64,000 nt of DNA from Fistulifera solaris (Eukaryota > Bacillariophyta > Bacillariophyceae > Naviculales > Stauroneidaceae): the NCBI GenBank assembly GCA_030295235.1, contig AP026137.1, positions 620,001 through 684,000 of the forward strand. The letters are read 5' to 3'. Positions 1 through 10,636 of the stretch are shown here, one piece after another (the first letter of the stretch is position 1; each line of letters opens with the position of its first letter). Under the pieces are notes generated by a model. The model was not told where the DNA came from and did not search any database. It worked only from the letters and a program-made list of their open reading frames with translations. Both the position numbers and the translations under genes were made by a program.

Positions 1-644
1 ATATTAAACGAGTCAAAAGGTGATTGTCGCCTACTAAGTGCGTTCACAAAAGCAGTTCCTCCGTCCAGAAAAGCAAAATCCTCGCCCAATTTTAGATTTC
101 TAGACCGTGTTGCTAGAACTATGGACTGTGCTGGATTCCATACGCCTCTTTGCAGCGATATTTGTCGTTCCGGATTCGCATCCAGGATGCAAGACAGTTG
201 CTCGGCTGTAAGAGCCGCAAAGTCGAACTTCAAATGTTGGTTGTAAGACGAAACACAACCAATTGCAGACAACCCTGGCTGGCATCCGAATGATGAAGAG
301 ACTAGAAGAAGCTCGCCGTCTCGGCGATCGCCGCATCGCTTTTTCCGTAAATAGCGCAGGAAAGAATATCTCCCTCATGAATTATATAAAATTCCACAAG
401 TCGTTCCTCAAATAACTTCATGGCGCTGATTCCTGTGCAAATCAGAGTGTCATTCTCTCGGCAAATCGCAATGGTCTCGTAGATATGCCATACGAAATCG
501 TCCAAAGAGCGCAATTCTCGCTGTAATCGGTAAAAGGGATGTCGCGTCGGCAGAGATCGGTGCGTCGTAATGCTTGAAACGTGGGTGAGAGTTCATTTGC
601 GGGTATCGTTTCATTATCGGTCCATCGTTCCTCTGAGCCTCCAT
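1..644 (-). CDS. Partial gene of a diatom repeat-family protein, runs off left edge
   Basis: The frame from about 340 to base 1 on the minus strand is fully open and continues past the window edge. It reads like a diatom-specific family with recurring motifs such as LTAEQLSCILDANP, WNPAQSIVLATRS and DGGTAFVNALSRRQSPF, which I associate with LRR-like hypothetical proteins. Upstream, two further frames (302-514 and 450-644) continue a plausible N-terminal region (motif LDDFVWHIYETIAICREND). The change near 340-344 fits one missing A in a five-base run on the minus strand; the change near 480-560 is unresolved and could be an intron or an indel. The ATG at 644 is the best start I can see. Function unknown. 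I am fairly sure this is coding, less sure of the N-terminus. Confidence 0.5.
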
Positions 645-1244
645 TTTCTGGTGTTATGATTTCAGGGGATTATTATTTCTCTTGAAGGTCACGACAAAGG
701 TCGAAATAGCAAAGCGCCGAGCGCCGATCATTTTTCCTTACAATCAATCCCCTTGCAAAAATTTACGGATTTTACATAGGAGAATCGGACGGACTGTATT
801 TAGCGATCTAAAACCATTTCACGACTATTGTCGGAAGTGTAAGCGAAAATCCATAAGGTGAGTCTGGAATTTCAAAATAAATTGAGGTTATCAAGCTTAA
901 AAGTTGGATAACCTTAATAGAGTGACGTCATGCCCGTTTCTCCTTATGGATTTTCTGGTACACCAATCACCACAGTGCTGTTTTGGTTTTAGATTGTTAA
1001 GTAAAATCCATGTCGCTCTAATAAGTAAAATCCGTAAAATTTTGCAAGGGGATTGTAAGGAAAAAAAAGAGAGACCGGAATGTTTCGTCATTTTTACGTG
1101 CTTCATTCATCTTTTACTCCTTTGCCCTTTTGCTTTCGATCAACTTCGAACTGACTGTGATATCTTTCAAAATCTAAAGAAGCCAAGAAGCGACGTTTTT
1201 GGTCGAAAGGGCAAGCCTAACAGTTCGCCGCCGCTAAACTTGTC
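645..1244. other. Intergenic, divergent promoter region
   Basis: Region between the left-edge gene (minus) and the sulfotransferase (plus). It is AT-rich and contains one TGACGTCA octamer, listed separately. I see no supported ORF or RNA gene. Confidence 0.4.
923..930. promoter_or_regulatory. CRE-like palindrome TGACGTCA
   Basis: A perfect bZIP/CRE-type octamer about 315 bp upstream of the sulfotransferase ATG. Such sites are known in diatom CO2/cAMP-responsive promoters. A single octamer is expected about once by chance in a window this size, so function is only a possibility. Confidence 0.25.
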
Positions 1245-2284
1245 ATGGTTGCCGTGAGGCCTTCTCGATCACTGGTCGGTGGCGGTCGCACTTCACCGCC
1301 AAGGTGTACGTGTACTCTTCTCATACTATTTTCACTGACACTTTACTACTGGACGTTCATTGACATTGACAAGAGCATCAGATTATCCATAGAAACCATC
1401 AGTCCTGCAGCAGCACCTATAACAATTGAGGTCGACCCTGCAGAACTCGACGCTTCTCGTACATACATTCGTTCCATAAAAAGCTTCGGTCGAGCCTTGA
1501 AGTTTCTCCATATACCGAAGAATGCAGGATCTGCCATTGAAGAAGTAGCGGGTGGAACTCGTCCTCAATATTGGGGCGGGTGTCTGTTCAAACACAAACC
1601 AAAGGTACGTGATAGAGCGACTGGATGTTTCGCATGTGATGAAATAATCATTTTCTTACGTACTCCCTTTCGTTCACACAGCGGAAATCATGTATTTATC
1701 CCCAAGGAGGATGGTGGCCGGAACATGTCGCTTGGTGGCATATTCCGAGTCAATTTTTCCCTCTAGGGAAGGTCGATCCCTATGCCGATGCCGACGTCTT
1801 TGCTGTTGTGCGAGAACCCCTCGATCGTATCTTGTCGGAATTTTATTACGTATGTTCCCTTCGTCATGAAGACTGGAGACCCTATCAGTGTGACAAAGAT
1901 CGACTGTTTGAACCGGAGTATTTGAATAATTGGTTACAACGAAAGATACAGGCACAGCCCGAAACCCCATCGGCCGAGCGCTATCTCATGGATTTTGGCC
2001 ACTTTACACCCCAATCGGAATTCATCTTTGGTCCCAATGAAGTGAGAATGGTCGATTATGTCTTATTTATGGACGATTCGTTCGGAAAATCCTTCGATCA
2101 ACTCATGGCGGCATTCGAATTGTCCGAAATCAAAATCAAAAAATTCAATGCGCTCGGTGCCAAAGAACGAACGGTCGACACCCATTTGAACGTAACGCAT
2201 CTTGATCGTGAGACCTTGTCGGTGTTCCACTCGAAATATGCGGAGGACTTTGCCTTGTTCGGTACCAAGTTAGAGGTGCGGTAG
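1245..2284 (+). CDS. Type II membrane sulfotransferase-like protein, two exons
   Basis: Exons 1245-1604 and 1682-2284 join in frame across a 77-nt GTACGT...ACACAG intron and give 320 residues. A single membrane segment lies near residues 25-42 (LLILFSLTLYYW), as in Golgi type II enzymes. The 5'-PAPS binding motif LKFLHIPKNAGSA is at about residues 86-98, and the 3'-phosphate motif VVREPLDRILSEF is just after residue 160; both are hallmarks of the Sulfotransfer_2 type of superfamily. The expected role is transfer of sulfate from PAPS to a carbohydrate in the Golgi, for example on cell-wall polysaccharides; the acceptor cannot be told from sequence. The intron would introduce a frame change if retained. 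The gene is intact. Confidence 0.8.
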
Positions 2285-2558
2285 TAAGCTCCGTGCATAT
2301 TCAAGCGAATGAAATTCAAACTCAGTTTCAGCACTGCTGGCATTTCGTCATGGCACGCATAATCATGAAGAAATCATCTATGCTTGCCAGGATCTAATAT
2401 GTTATGACAGCTAAAACTATGAAGTTGTAAATAAAAGGTAAAGGATGATTGTAATGAAGTCTATCTATCTATTGTATTATTTATTGTATTCTATGGTTGT
2501 ATTTTTCGATGCGGCATCTCTATCTTTCGCATCGACTGTATTTGATGTATCATCGTAC

Positions 2559-3230
2559 TTATGAGGAAGCAAACACCTTCTTGGTGTTCTGTGGCGCCAA
2601 GAACGCCATTTGGGCCGGACGCTCGTAGGAAGGTTTGGAGGCATACAGCGGCTGGGACACCTCGGGGAAGTGCGCCGCACAGTAATCGCTCCAAATGTCG
2701 GCTGCGACGTACTTGGGGTCTTTGTACTGCTCTTTCGAAGCCACATGATGCGATTTTTGAGTGGATCGACTGTACAAGGCCGTGCGGCCCCAATCGTCTT
2801 CCGGGAGCGTGTTGTGTTCTTCATCCCACAAACAAATGGGACGATTCGAATTCACCACGCGCTTGTTTGCAACCAACTGATCGAGTGTATGCAAGACTTT
2901 TCCGGCCGGTTTGCCGACCCATCCTTCCGACTGGACGGGCCAGTTCACCACCATTCCGCACACGTTGAATTTCTGCAAGACCTCCGCGAGTTCATGGCCG
3001 ACTTCGGCTTTCAGCGTCTTTTGTTTCCGACCGTCTCGTAGCGGAGCGGAATGGAAGGAAAGTTGTTGCAAAGGTTCATCGAATTCCGGGTGCGAAGCCA
3101 AAGCGAGATCGATTTTATCTCCGGTAATGGAAAGGTTGAGAAGGGTCTTGCCGGCGGTCTTGCCCCAATCCAACGCGTGTGCGACGGCGCTGGGTGATTT
3201 CAAGAAAGATGTAATTGATCGGGTTGTCAT
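2559..3230 (-). CDS. Divergent YqgF/RuvX-like RNase H-fold protein
   Basis: A single exon of 223 residues starting at an ATG. Three stretches line up in order with the YqgF (RuvX) Holliday-junction resolvase fold: LNLSITGDKIDLALAS near residue 31 (first acidic strand), VVNWPVQSEGWVGKPAGKV near residue 93 (the usual VGLPL...G...A region), and RPICLWDEEHNT near residue 129 (the usual P-hydrophobic-WDER). The WDE acidic residues are kept, whereas the arginine after WDE and the first catalytic aspartate are altered. The C-terminal 60 residues are extra. In bacteria the family acts on 16S rRNA 5' ends or Holliday junctions; organellar copies exist. No clear signal peptide. The assignment rests on motif pattern only. 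Confidence 0.45.
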   Translation of the reverse strand: MTTRSITSFLKSPSAVAHALDWGKTAGKTLLNLSITGDKIDLALASHPEFDEPLQQLSFHSAPLRDGRKQKTLKAEVGHELAEVLQKFNVCGMVVNWPVQSEGWVGKPAGKVLHTLDQLVANKRVVNSNRPICLWDEEHNTLPEDDWGRTALYSRSTQKSHHVASKEQYKDPKYVAADIWSDYCAAHFPEVSQPLYASKPSYERPAQMAFLAPQNTKKVFASS

Positions 3231-3944
3231 TGTATTGTATTGTATTGTCTAAAATTCTATATTGATTTTCTATTGTTTATGATGATGATTCATGCATGAG
3301 ATGTTGAGTTCATGTTACTCGCTGGGTAGCGTTATTGGTTTTGTTTGTTTGATTATTTGTGGCTATTCGAGCGGGCGAGAGCGTTTTGCGTTTCAATCTT
3401 GCACCGCGGCATCGACGGAGAGAATCTCGTGTCATTCCATAGATTCATGACCCGAGTACACAAAATGCCATACACAGAGAAGGCCTAAGTCATGAAACCG
3501 AATCGGAGTTGACAGCCTTTTTCTCCATGAGGTGTCAAGTCATCGGCCATGGCCGGCACGCGACAAGCTTCCACGTAAATAGTGTAGGCATCTCGATCTG
3601 ATCTCGATAAATGGCGAATGGCGATGGCTACTTTTGTCAGTCAGTCAGATCCATTCGAAAAAGACCCAACGGACGTCGCGATCAACTCCGTCGAAAACCA
3701 CGACCAAAACAACGGACGCCGCAAGGTCGATGATCGATGACATCCGGCACTTGACGACGTCAATCTTTGGCGGGTTTAATATTTTTGACGTGTTCTTGAT
3801 ACCGACCTTGCCATGACAACTGAGATAGCCTTTGACACCACATAATCATTAGATGATCACCAGCACAACTTTAACGCGCGCCCTGATTACCGACGGCCAA
3901 TCGGATCGGTCTCGTCTAACTTTAGTTGAAAGTGTCCGTCAAGT
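3231..3944. other. Intergenic, no gene seen
   Basis: DNA between the YqgF-like gene and the repeat array. It contains short T-rich and TTG-repeat stretches at 3231-3375 and no ORF with coding character. The plus-strand frame at 3634-3816 is short and unsupported. Confidence 0.4.
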
Positions 3945-5290
3945 TTTACCATGACTGGAAATCAGTCATGAATAGGTGCTCTCACCACGTCCATGCTCGC
4001 CAGTTCCCATCCATTCTGCAAGCTAGATTTGCTGCGGAGCCCTTCAATAACGCAAGAATCATTAGCAGCTACAAGTTCAGCGCACGGCTTGATTCTTTAC
4101 GTCGAATGTCCACTTAATTCGGGCTCTTCCGCTTTTACTATAGTCCCAATGTGTAGATTACTTTCGTCACGACTGGATTTCAGTCATGAATAGCAGCTCT
4201 CACTACGTGCACGCCGCCAGTTCCCATCCATTCTGGAAGCTAGGTTTGCTGCGGTACCCATCAATAACATAAGAATCATTAGCAGCTAAAAGTTCAGCGC
4301 AAGGCTCGATTCTTTACGTCGAAAGTCCACTTCAATCGGTCACCTTCGATTTTACTATGGTCCCAAAGTGTGGATTACTTTTCATCACGACTGGATTTCA
4401 GTCATGAATAGCAGCTCTCACTACGTGCACGCCGCCAGTTCCCATCCATTCTGCAAGCTAGGTTTGCTGCGGTGCCCTTCAATAACATAAGAATCATTAG
4501 CAGCTAAAAGAGCAGCGCGGCTCGATTCTTTACGTCGAAAGTCCACTTAATTCGGGCTCTTCCGCTTCTACTATAGTCCCAATGTGTCAGCGACCTTTCA
4601 TCACGACTGGAATTCAGTCATGAATAGGTGCTCTCACTACGTGCACGCCGCCAGTTCCCATCAATTCTGCAAGCTAGGTTTGCTGCGGTGACCTTCAATA
4701 ACATAAGACTCATTAGCAGCTAAAATTTCAGCGCGCGGCTTGATTCTTTACCAGGTACATGGAAAGTCCACTTAAATCGGTCTCCTTCGTTTACTATAGT
4801 CCCGAAGTGTATATTACTTTTCGTCACGACTGGATTTTTGTCATGAATAGCCGCTCTCACTACGTGCACGCCGCCAGTTCCCATCCATTCTGCAAGCTAG
4901 GTTTGCTGCGGTGCCCTTCAATAACATAAGAATCATTAGCAGCTAAAAGTTCAGCGCGCGGCTCGATTCTTTACGTCGAAGTCCACTTAATTCGGGCTCT
5001 TCCGCTTTTACTATAGTCCCAGCGACCTTTCATCACGACTGGAATTCAGTCATGAATAGGTGCTCTCGCCACGTCCATGCTCGCCAGTTCCCATCAATTC
5101 TGCAAGCTAGATTTGCTGCGGTGACCTTAATAACGTAAGAATCTTTAGCAGCTACAAGTTCAGCGCAAGGCTCGATTCTTTACGTCGAAAGTCCACTTCA
5201 ATCGGTCACCTTCGATTTTACTATGGTCCCAAAGTGTGGATTACTTTTCATCACGACTGGAATTCAGTCATGAACGCAAATATGCCACGT
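3945..5290. repeat. Tandem array, about 218 bp unit, seven copies of a conserved box
   Basis: The core GACTGGAATTCAGTC (or GACTGGATTTCAGTC) followed by ATGAA starts at 3953, 4171, 4389, 4605, 4828, 5037 and 5255, giving spacings of 218, 218, 216, 223, 209 and 218. Each unit also carries ACTATAGTCCCAAAGTGT (with variants) about 30 bp before the core, and downstream TTCCCATCCATTCTGCAAGC, AATAACATAAGAATCATTAG and CGATTCTTTACGTCGAAAGT. At least two subtypes occur: CCACGTCCATGCTCGCC in the copies at 3953 and 5037, CTACGTGCACGCCGCC in those between. The last copy decays after the core. No ORF spans the array. It looks like a small satellite-type or non-coding element array; function unknown. Confidence 0.9.
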
Positions 5291-5739
5291 GGAATCTAAG
5301 TCCAAGCTCACTGATTTCCGTCCGTTGTGCAAGCTACGTAGAGTTCCTCTCACTAATTCCCGTCGATGTTCTGCGGCTGAGCTATAGAAAGCTTACTAAA
5401 GATGCAAAGTTACCACTCTAGACTATACCAAGACTGGATTAAGCCCTAGTTATAAGTCGTCAAGGTTTAGTATTGTGAATCGTTGTTTAAAAAGCTATGG
5501 AATAAATATATCTTTTTTTCTATGATGGGAAAATCGAGCGGCAAGATCATGCATTTGATCTAAGGCTCATGCTTGTAGTAAAACAATTGTCGGTCGAGGC
5601 AAGCGACTGATTTTTTCATACACGTCAAGATGGTTGCATCAGCCCCTCGCAACTATCTGAACTCCGACAACATTTTCCAGGCATCTCATGCGCTCCTCAA
5701 GGAATCAGTAATATCATCTTGGAACACGTTTCTCCAAAT
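5291..5739. other. Decayed end of array and 3' flank
   Basis: The array decays here; one fragment near 5421 (GACTATACCAAGACTGGATT) still resembles the box. Nothing else is recognised before the RING gene stop. Confidence 0.35.
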
Positions 5740-6540
5740 TCAACCAATTGCAGGCTGTTTACAAATTGGGCAGAGAGCGCGATCTGCTAGCCATTGGTCA
5801 ATACAGCTGCTGTGGAAACTATGAAGGCATGGGACAGTCCGAATCCGCTCGCCAGCCTGATAATTTTCCAAGCAGATAGCGCATCGCGATTGGTGATGGT
5901 CCGTCAAAATATCGTCCGTGGCTGTCAATGTTCTCGACGGCAGTCGCGCGATTTCCTCTGAACTGGCACCTATTTGATTCAACAAAGCTCCCACTGCCGG
6001 TCCGGCTTCCTCATGGAACTGCAAAAGACTGCCATAGTCTTCACCGGTCATATCCCGTTCGCGCATCACCAATCTTAAACTTTCGACGCTGATCGGAGGT
6101 TGCCCATGGAATCGTCGTTGTGCATTGAGACCATCCACCCAATCCAGAAAGCGTTCTTCGCGCTGCTCACGAAGCAAGCGCTGGGCGCGTCGTTCCAGTC
6201 GACTGCGGGCGGCACCGGGGAGCCATACACGAATCAAAAATCGTGTCAAAATGTTGAGTGAATATAAAATGAGGGCCACATCCATGAGCCGGCTGGCGAA
6301 CGACTTGCTTTTTCCTGTTTTGATTTCCGCATCCGGTGGCATTGTACTGTTTCTTTCTGCTTCATACTGCGCTTGCCTCTCGGCGTTCATTTTATAAATA
6401 ACATCGCGGCTTCGATCCGGAGAAAAGTAAAAGAAAATATACGCGTACAAACCCAAACAAGATGCCAACCCGACAACGTAGAGAACTCGTTTCCAAGGCG
6501 GCGTACGCTGCCGCAAAGCTTGCCATCGAGACGCACTCAT
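5740..6540 (-). CDS. RING-H2 membrane E3 ubiquitin ligase
   Basis: A single exon of 266 residues starting at an ATG. A hydrophobic segment near residues 18-40 (YVVGLASCLGLYAYIFFYF) is a likely membrane anchor or signal anchor, and a second hydrophobic patch lies near residues 85-100. The C-terminus (about residues 217-262) is a canonical C3H2C3 RING-H2: CAIC, then C-L-H-S-F-H, then CIDQW and CPIC, with the tryptophan that contacts E2 enzymes. The family transfers ubiquitin from E2 to membrane-proximal substrates, often in ER or endosomal quality control. The substrate is not predictable. The gene is intact. Confidence 0.88.
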   Translation of the reverse strand: MSASRWQALRQRTPPWKRVLYVVGLASCLGLYAYIFFYFSPDRSRDVIYKMNAERQAQYEAERNSTMPPDAEIKTGKSKSFASRLMDVALILYSLNILTRFLIRVWLPGAARSRLERRAQRLLREQREERFLDWVDGLNAQRRFHGQPPISVESLRLVMRERDMTGEDYGSLLQFHEEAGPAVGALLNQIGASSEEIARLPSRTLTATDDILTDHHQSRCAICLENYQAGERIRTVPCLHSFHSSCIDQWLADRALCPICKQPAIG

Positions 6541-6771
6541 CGGAGTAGCCTAGGTTTCGAAATCTTTATTCATGTTGTTATTGAATGATGTAAGTATTAT
6601 TGCTCGCATTTGCTTGTTATCGATCCGTCTCGTCGCTCGTCGTCGCGTTGATGTCGCTTCGTATTGTTGAATTCGTACCGGTACTTGTGTCGCATTAGTT
6701 TTGTCGGTGCCATTGGTGGCATAGAAAACAAACTAAGATACGCATATTGAATACATCAAAAGTGTTTTCAT

Positions 6772-7599
6772 TTACTTCATGTTCCCTCGAACTGTCTCTG
6801 CCTTTAGATTCAAAGGTTTGCCCGACTTTGAGCTCGCAATTGCCGCATTTTTCGAACTGCTCGCTTCGGCGTCGGACACTATTTTCTTTTCTCGCTCTGC
6901 TAATGCTTTGACTAACTTTCTCATTTTCTCTTTTTCGCGCTCAATGGCTTCTTCTGCTTTCTTTTGCTCCTCTTGTATTCTCTTGTCGGCTTCTTTCCGA
7001 ACCCTGTTTTCGGCGGCAATGACAGCTTCGTTCTTTTCAGCAATCAATTGTGCCTTTTGTTCGGCAAGTGCCTGGTCCATGCGCTTTTCCATCAAACCTT
7101 TGTATTCATCCAACTTCGCAGCAAGATTTGCATCAAACTTTTCTCTCAATAGCGCAATTTCCTTCTCATATGCTGCTTTCAATTGAGCTTTATCGACGTC
7201 GCGGCCACTCAATTGCTTCTTGAGCTCCTCCACTTTGGCTTTTTCCGCTTCGAGCATATTCTCCAACTCATTTCTGATTTCTTCTAATTTCGATGATTCT
7301 TTTTCTAATTGTTGCAACTGTTGTTTTAGCTCTTCTACTTCTTCATTGAGCTTATTGCGCACCGACGACAGCGACCGATCGTTCAATTTGGCATTGGCAA
7401 TTTGCAATGCTTTGATCTGTTGTCGAAGTTGAACCATCTCATCTTGATACTGCCGCACTCTCTTTTCTAAACTCTGTTTCTCGGAATTGATTTGCTTGGA
7501 GAAGTTGGGTTTGGAACCTAGAAATGGGAGGCTCCAACCGGCCGAGATGGGTTGCGTCATGGCGGCCAGGCACAGGAGTTGAATGTAGACGGTTCTCAT
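6772..7599 (-). CDS. Secreted or organelle-directed coiled-coil protein
   Basis: I start at the ATG at 7599 because the frame upstream has no other ATG and this one begins a good signal peptide (MRTVYIQLLCLAAMTQPISA, then GWSLPF). The protein is 275 residues. Residues about 35-235 are an uninterrupted heptad-rich coiled coil dominated by E, K, Q, L and A (for example RQIKALQIANAKLNDRS and LRQQ/LEEIRNELENML segments). The C-terminal tail is basic and serine-rich. The cleavage region ISA-GW only loosely resembles the diatom plastid motif ASA-F, so plastid targeting is possible but weak. No enzymatic motif is seen; a scaffold or filament role is an inference. Confidence 0.65.
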   Translation of the reverse strand: MRTVYIQLLCLAAMTQPISAGWSLPFLGSKPNFSKQINSEKQSLEKRVRQYQDEMVQLRQQIKALQIANAKLNDRSLSSVRNKLNEEVEELKQQLQQLEKESSKLEEIRNELENMLEAEKAKVEELKKQLSGRDVDKAQLKAAYEKEIALLREKFDANLAAKLDEYKGLMEKRMDQALAEQKAQLIAEKNEAVIAAENRVRKEADKRIQEEQKKAEEAIEREKEKMRKLVKALAEREKKIVSDAEASSSKNAAIASSKSGKPLNLKAETVRGNMK

Positions 7600-8311
7600 T
7601 GTCTTGTAGTCAATTCTCACCACGCGTTCGTTCTTTAAGTAGAGACGCAATTATTCTGTTGCCGGCAAACTGTTAACTGACTTGGGAACGATGAATGCTT
7701 TGTTTACAACCTTGCTTGTTGTTGTCATTGCGATGCTTTTCGCAAAACGCCATCATTCTCGCAGTCGCACGGACGCGCTCTTGTACGTAGTACTCTTTGT
7801 TTTATAATTGCCAGAGTTCCATGTGGCACTCGACCGCGAAGGGCGATGGGCTTGCGCATTTCGATCCAAAATCAGCATCAGTGATAGACTAGCAATCTCT
7901 TATTATCAAATTGCTGGTTTGTCGAAAAGTAATCGACAATTGTAGCGTAGTCTAGTCATAATTTTTTAGTCAAGAAATGTGGGCTTAATGTGGGCAACCG
8001 ATGCCGGGACTGCAGTGAAGTTTAGTCACACCACCGTATAAGACAACACTTTACCTTGGCGATTTTGGATTCCAGATTCCATGCAAAATAACCGTTACTT
8101 AACGAATGTCTTCGCAAACCCGAATCCAAAACCTTCCCTTTCTCTGTGTCAACACTCGAGAGCGACGACGAAGAATCGTTTCTCTGCATCGGCTGATGGG
8201 GTCTTACTGCATTGTACGAATACCAAAAGTGCATATTCTTTCTTTTCATTTGAAACAATCCTATTTCTTGAATATTTTGTAGAATTAGTTTCCTAAGATG
8301 CTTTCTTCGGG
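7600..8311. other. Intergenic, divergent promoter region upstream of SDHB
   Basis: Separates the coiled-coil gene (minus) from SDHB (plus). An 8-codon upstream ORF starts at 8298 and overlaps the SDHB ATG in another frame. The minus-strand frame 8022-8393 is not supported. Confidence 0.35.
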
Positions 8312-9283
8312 ATGCAAAAAGTGAACACGACCGCAGTAAGTAGAATGTCAACCGGCGTGATCGAACGGTCTTGCGTACCTTTCTCTTCCTCATCCCATTC
8401 GGGTCATTTGCAGGTCGCGCGTGTTTTACCTCGTGCTTTCTCTACAGTCGAGTTGAAAAAGACGATCTCTCCCAAGTCAGAGAACATTAAATACTTCAAA
8501 GTGTATCGATGGGACCCAGAACAAAGTCAAAAGCCTTATCTTAGCACGTACCCTGTGGATTTGAACGAGTGCGGACCGATGGTGCTCGATGCACTGATTA
8601 AGATTAAAAACGAACAGGATCCCTCACTTACGTTCCGTCGCTCCTGTCGTGAAGGGATTTGCGGCTCGTGTGCCATGAACATTGATGGAGTCAACAATCT
8701 GGCCTGCTTGTCGTACATTGAAAAGGATACCTCGAAAGCGACCAAAATCTATCCTCTGCCGCACATGTATGTTATCAAAGATCTCGTTCCCGATATGAGT
8801 AACTTTTATGAGCAGTATCGCAGCATTGAGCCGTGGTTGCAACCGGGGCAGGAAAAGAAACCGGGTCAAGGCGAGTACTTGCAATCGGAGCAAGATCGTG
8901 CCAAGTTGGATGGAATGTACGAGTGCATTCTATGCGCTTGCTGCAGCACAGCCTGTCCTAGTTATTGGTGGAACGCCGACAAATATCTGGGACCTGCGGT
9001 TTTGATGCAAGGTACGTTTGGAAAGGTTCTCAGCAAGTTGATTGCGTTGTTGTATTGTGCTCATATTGTTCGTCCTTCTTGGTACGAAGCCTATCGCTGG
9101 ATCGAGGATAGTCGCGATGGATCAACTGCGAAACGTCTTGCTGATTTGGACGATGCCTTCAAGCTGTATCGCTGCCACACCATCATGAACTGTACCAAAG
9201 TTTGCCCCAAACATTTGAATCCTGGTAAAGCCATTGCGAGTATCAAAAGAGGCTTGCCGATCATTAGATATCAGCACCGATAG
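8312..9283 (+). CDS. SDHB: Succinate dehydrogenase iron-sulfur subunit (complex II), mitochondrial
   Basis: SDHB passes electrons from the flavoprotein subunit to ubiquinone at the inner mitochondrial membrane. All three cluster motifs are present: CREGICGSC near residue 112 (2Fe-2S), [12 protein letters not shown] near 204 (4Fe-4S) and [14 protein letters not shown] near 287 (3Fe-4S, with the following Cys ligands). The N-terminus is a basic, serine-rich mitochondrial leader ending near RAFST. Read straight through, the ORF is 323 residues. However, 8336-8413 is bounded by GTAAGT and TTTGCAG, is 78 nt (a multiple of three) and lacks stops, so it is probably an intron, giving a 297-residue protein with a shorter, cleaner leader. 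The rest is intact. Confidence 0.95.
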   Translation: MQKVNTTAVSRMSTGVIERSCVPFSSSSHSGHLQVARVLPRAFSTVELKKTISPKSENIKYFKVYRWDPEQSQKPYLSTYPVDLNECGPMVLDALIKIKNEQDPSLTFRRSCREGICGSCAMNIDGVNNLACLSYIEKDTSKATKIYPLPHMYVIKDLVPDMSNFYEQYRSIEPWLQPGQEKKPGQGEYLQSEQDRAKLDGMYECILCACCSTACPSYWWNADKYLGPAVLMQGTFGKVLSKLIALLYCAHIVRPSWYEAYRWIEDSRDGSTAKRLADLDDAFKLYRCHTIMNCTKVCPKHLNPGKAIASIKRGLPIIRYQHR

Positions 9284-9811
9284 TATCATAGACATGTTTG
9301 AGTGATCATAAGGTGCACTTTTCGACTTATACACGTTACTCATTGAGAGGGAGCATTTTGTTTTATAGTAATGGTGTTTACCTAGTAAATGATTGTCGTG
9401 TTACTGGAGCATTTATTAGCTACTAGAGCAAACCAAGAACTAAATAGTTTTTGATAAAGTAACTTTTCTTATTGAGAAATCAAATAATTTACATTTGAAC
9501 TCTTTCATTCGCTTAGCTCGTTGCACGTATCGCGCGGCTCAGGTGTGGACGATTATCAAGCACGCTACCTTTGGGTAAAACGCCGTATTGCACTACCTGA
9601 GCTGTGTTTTCCTGCTTTTGCTCGTCTTTATCATCCTAGTATAAAAGTAGCATGACCGAGAGCATGCTGCTTTTTCTGTTCTTTAAGCCAAATGGATCGT
9701 TGAATCTGCACCGCCACATAGTGTTTAAATGACTGGCCGCAAAGCAGAAGAGCGATGACGTTCCCTCACCGTAGTTCGATGAACTATCAAGTCCAAACAA
9801 CAACATATCAA
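9284..9811. other. Intergenic between convergent genes
   Basis: 3' flanks of SDHB and of the minus-strand TPR-like gene. AT-rich; no supported ORF. Short frames on the minus strand at 9636-9980 overlap the real gene and are shadows. Confidence 0.35.
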
Positions 9812-10636
9812 TCAAGCTGCAGCGGCAGATATCTCCTCCGATCGGGGATAGAAACAAGCATTCTGTATAAAAATATCGGTTTCTTCCTCCGACGCAACAG
9901 CGTTCAATTGCAAGCATCCAATCGACTCGAGATGATAGGCAATCTCCTCGCAGTACTCCTCGGCACAGGAGTATGAGCAATGGTATGCATGAATGTGTCC
10001 GATGTTGTTCAGAGCTGCCAAAAGCGGTAGCTTCGTCATTCTACCCACTGCACTTGCTGTTGTTTGGCTGCTCAACATGTCATCTAAAATTTTGAACGCC
10101 ATGTTGTAATACTCAAGCGCACTCGTTAAGAGACTTGACTTGCATAAATAGACGCCTCCCAGGTGATAAGCAAGTCCGATATTGTACGAAAGTACACCGA
10201 TAATGAGCAGCTTGTCTTCGTAACTGCTCGGTAGACCCATTGTTTCAGCGCCAATGGCCCTATCAAAGAATTGATATACGTCGTTGGATAAGGTAGAAGC
10301 GGTCTTGTTACAGTTTGGGATAGCCACGCTGTATATCCTTCCCTTTTCGGTCGCTTTTCGTCGTTGTCTAGAATAACAGCCTTGCTTGTAAGATGAGCAA
10401 GAAACATGATTTTCTCCATCAGTAGTTTCCTCTGCTAGAACATCGATAGCTAAATACTCTGTAGCGGGAGAAATATCGTCCCCTTTCACTTCACTCAGTA
10501 GCAAAAGCGTCATCGCTTCCAAGAATATTTCCGCGCCGTGAGCGAATTCGCCTTCTTTCAAAAGTTGTATCCCTTTCGAGTTCAACTCCGTAATTTGATC
10601 AGCAACATAATTCTCGAAAGTTCTCTCGTTTCCCAT
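9812..10636 (-). CDS. TPR-like protein of a diatom family
   Basis: A single exon of 274 residues starting at an ATG. The N-terminal helix pair (LNSKGIQLLKEGEFAHGAEIF) and later pairs (LSYNIGLAYHLGGVY with TSALEYYNMAFKIL; LAALNNIGHIHAYHC) have the A-G-Y spacing of tetratricopeptide repeats. The segment from about residue 80 to 115 is basic and low in structure. I recall many diatom hypothetical proteins with this layout, with no assigned function. TPRs usually hold protein complexes together; the partner is unknown. The gene looks intact. Confidence 0.65.
   Translation of the reverse strand: MGNERTFENYVADQITELNSKGIQLLKEGEFAHGAEIFLEAMTLLLLSEVKGDDISPATEYLAIDVLAEETTDGENHVSCSSYKQGCYSRQRRKATEKGRIYSVAIPNCNKTASTLSNDVYQFFDRAIGAETMGLPSSYEDKLLIIGVLSYNIGLAYHLGGVYLCKSSLLTSALEYYNMAFKILDDMLSSQTTASAVGRMTKLPLLAALNNIGHIHAYHCSYSCAEEYCEEIAYHLESIGCLQLNAVASEEETDIFIQNACFYPRSEEISAAAA

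Noticed and set aside
3945-5290. CRISPR array
   Set aside because: Units are about 218 bp and share similarity throughout rather than short repeats with unique spacers; eukaryotic context, no cas genes.
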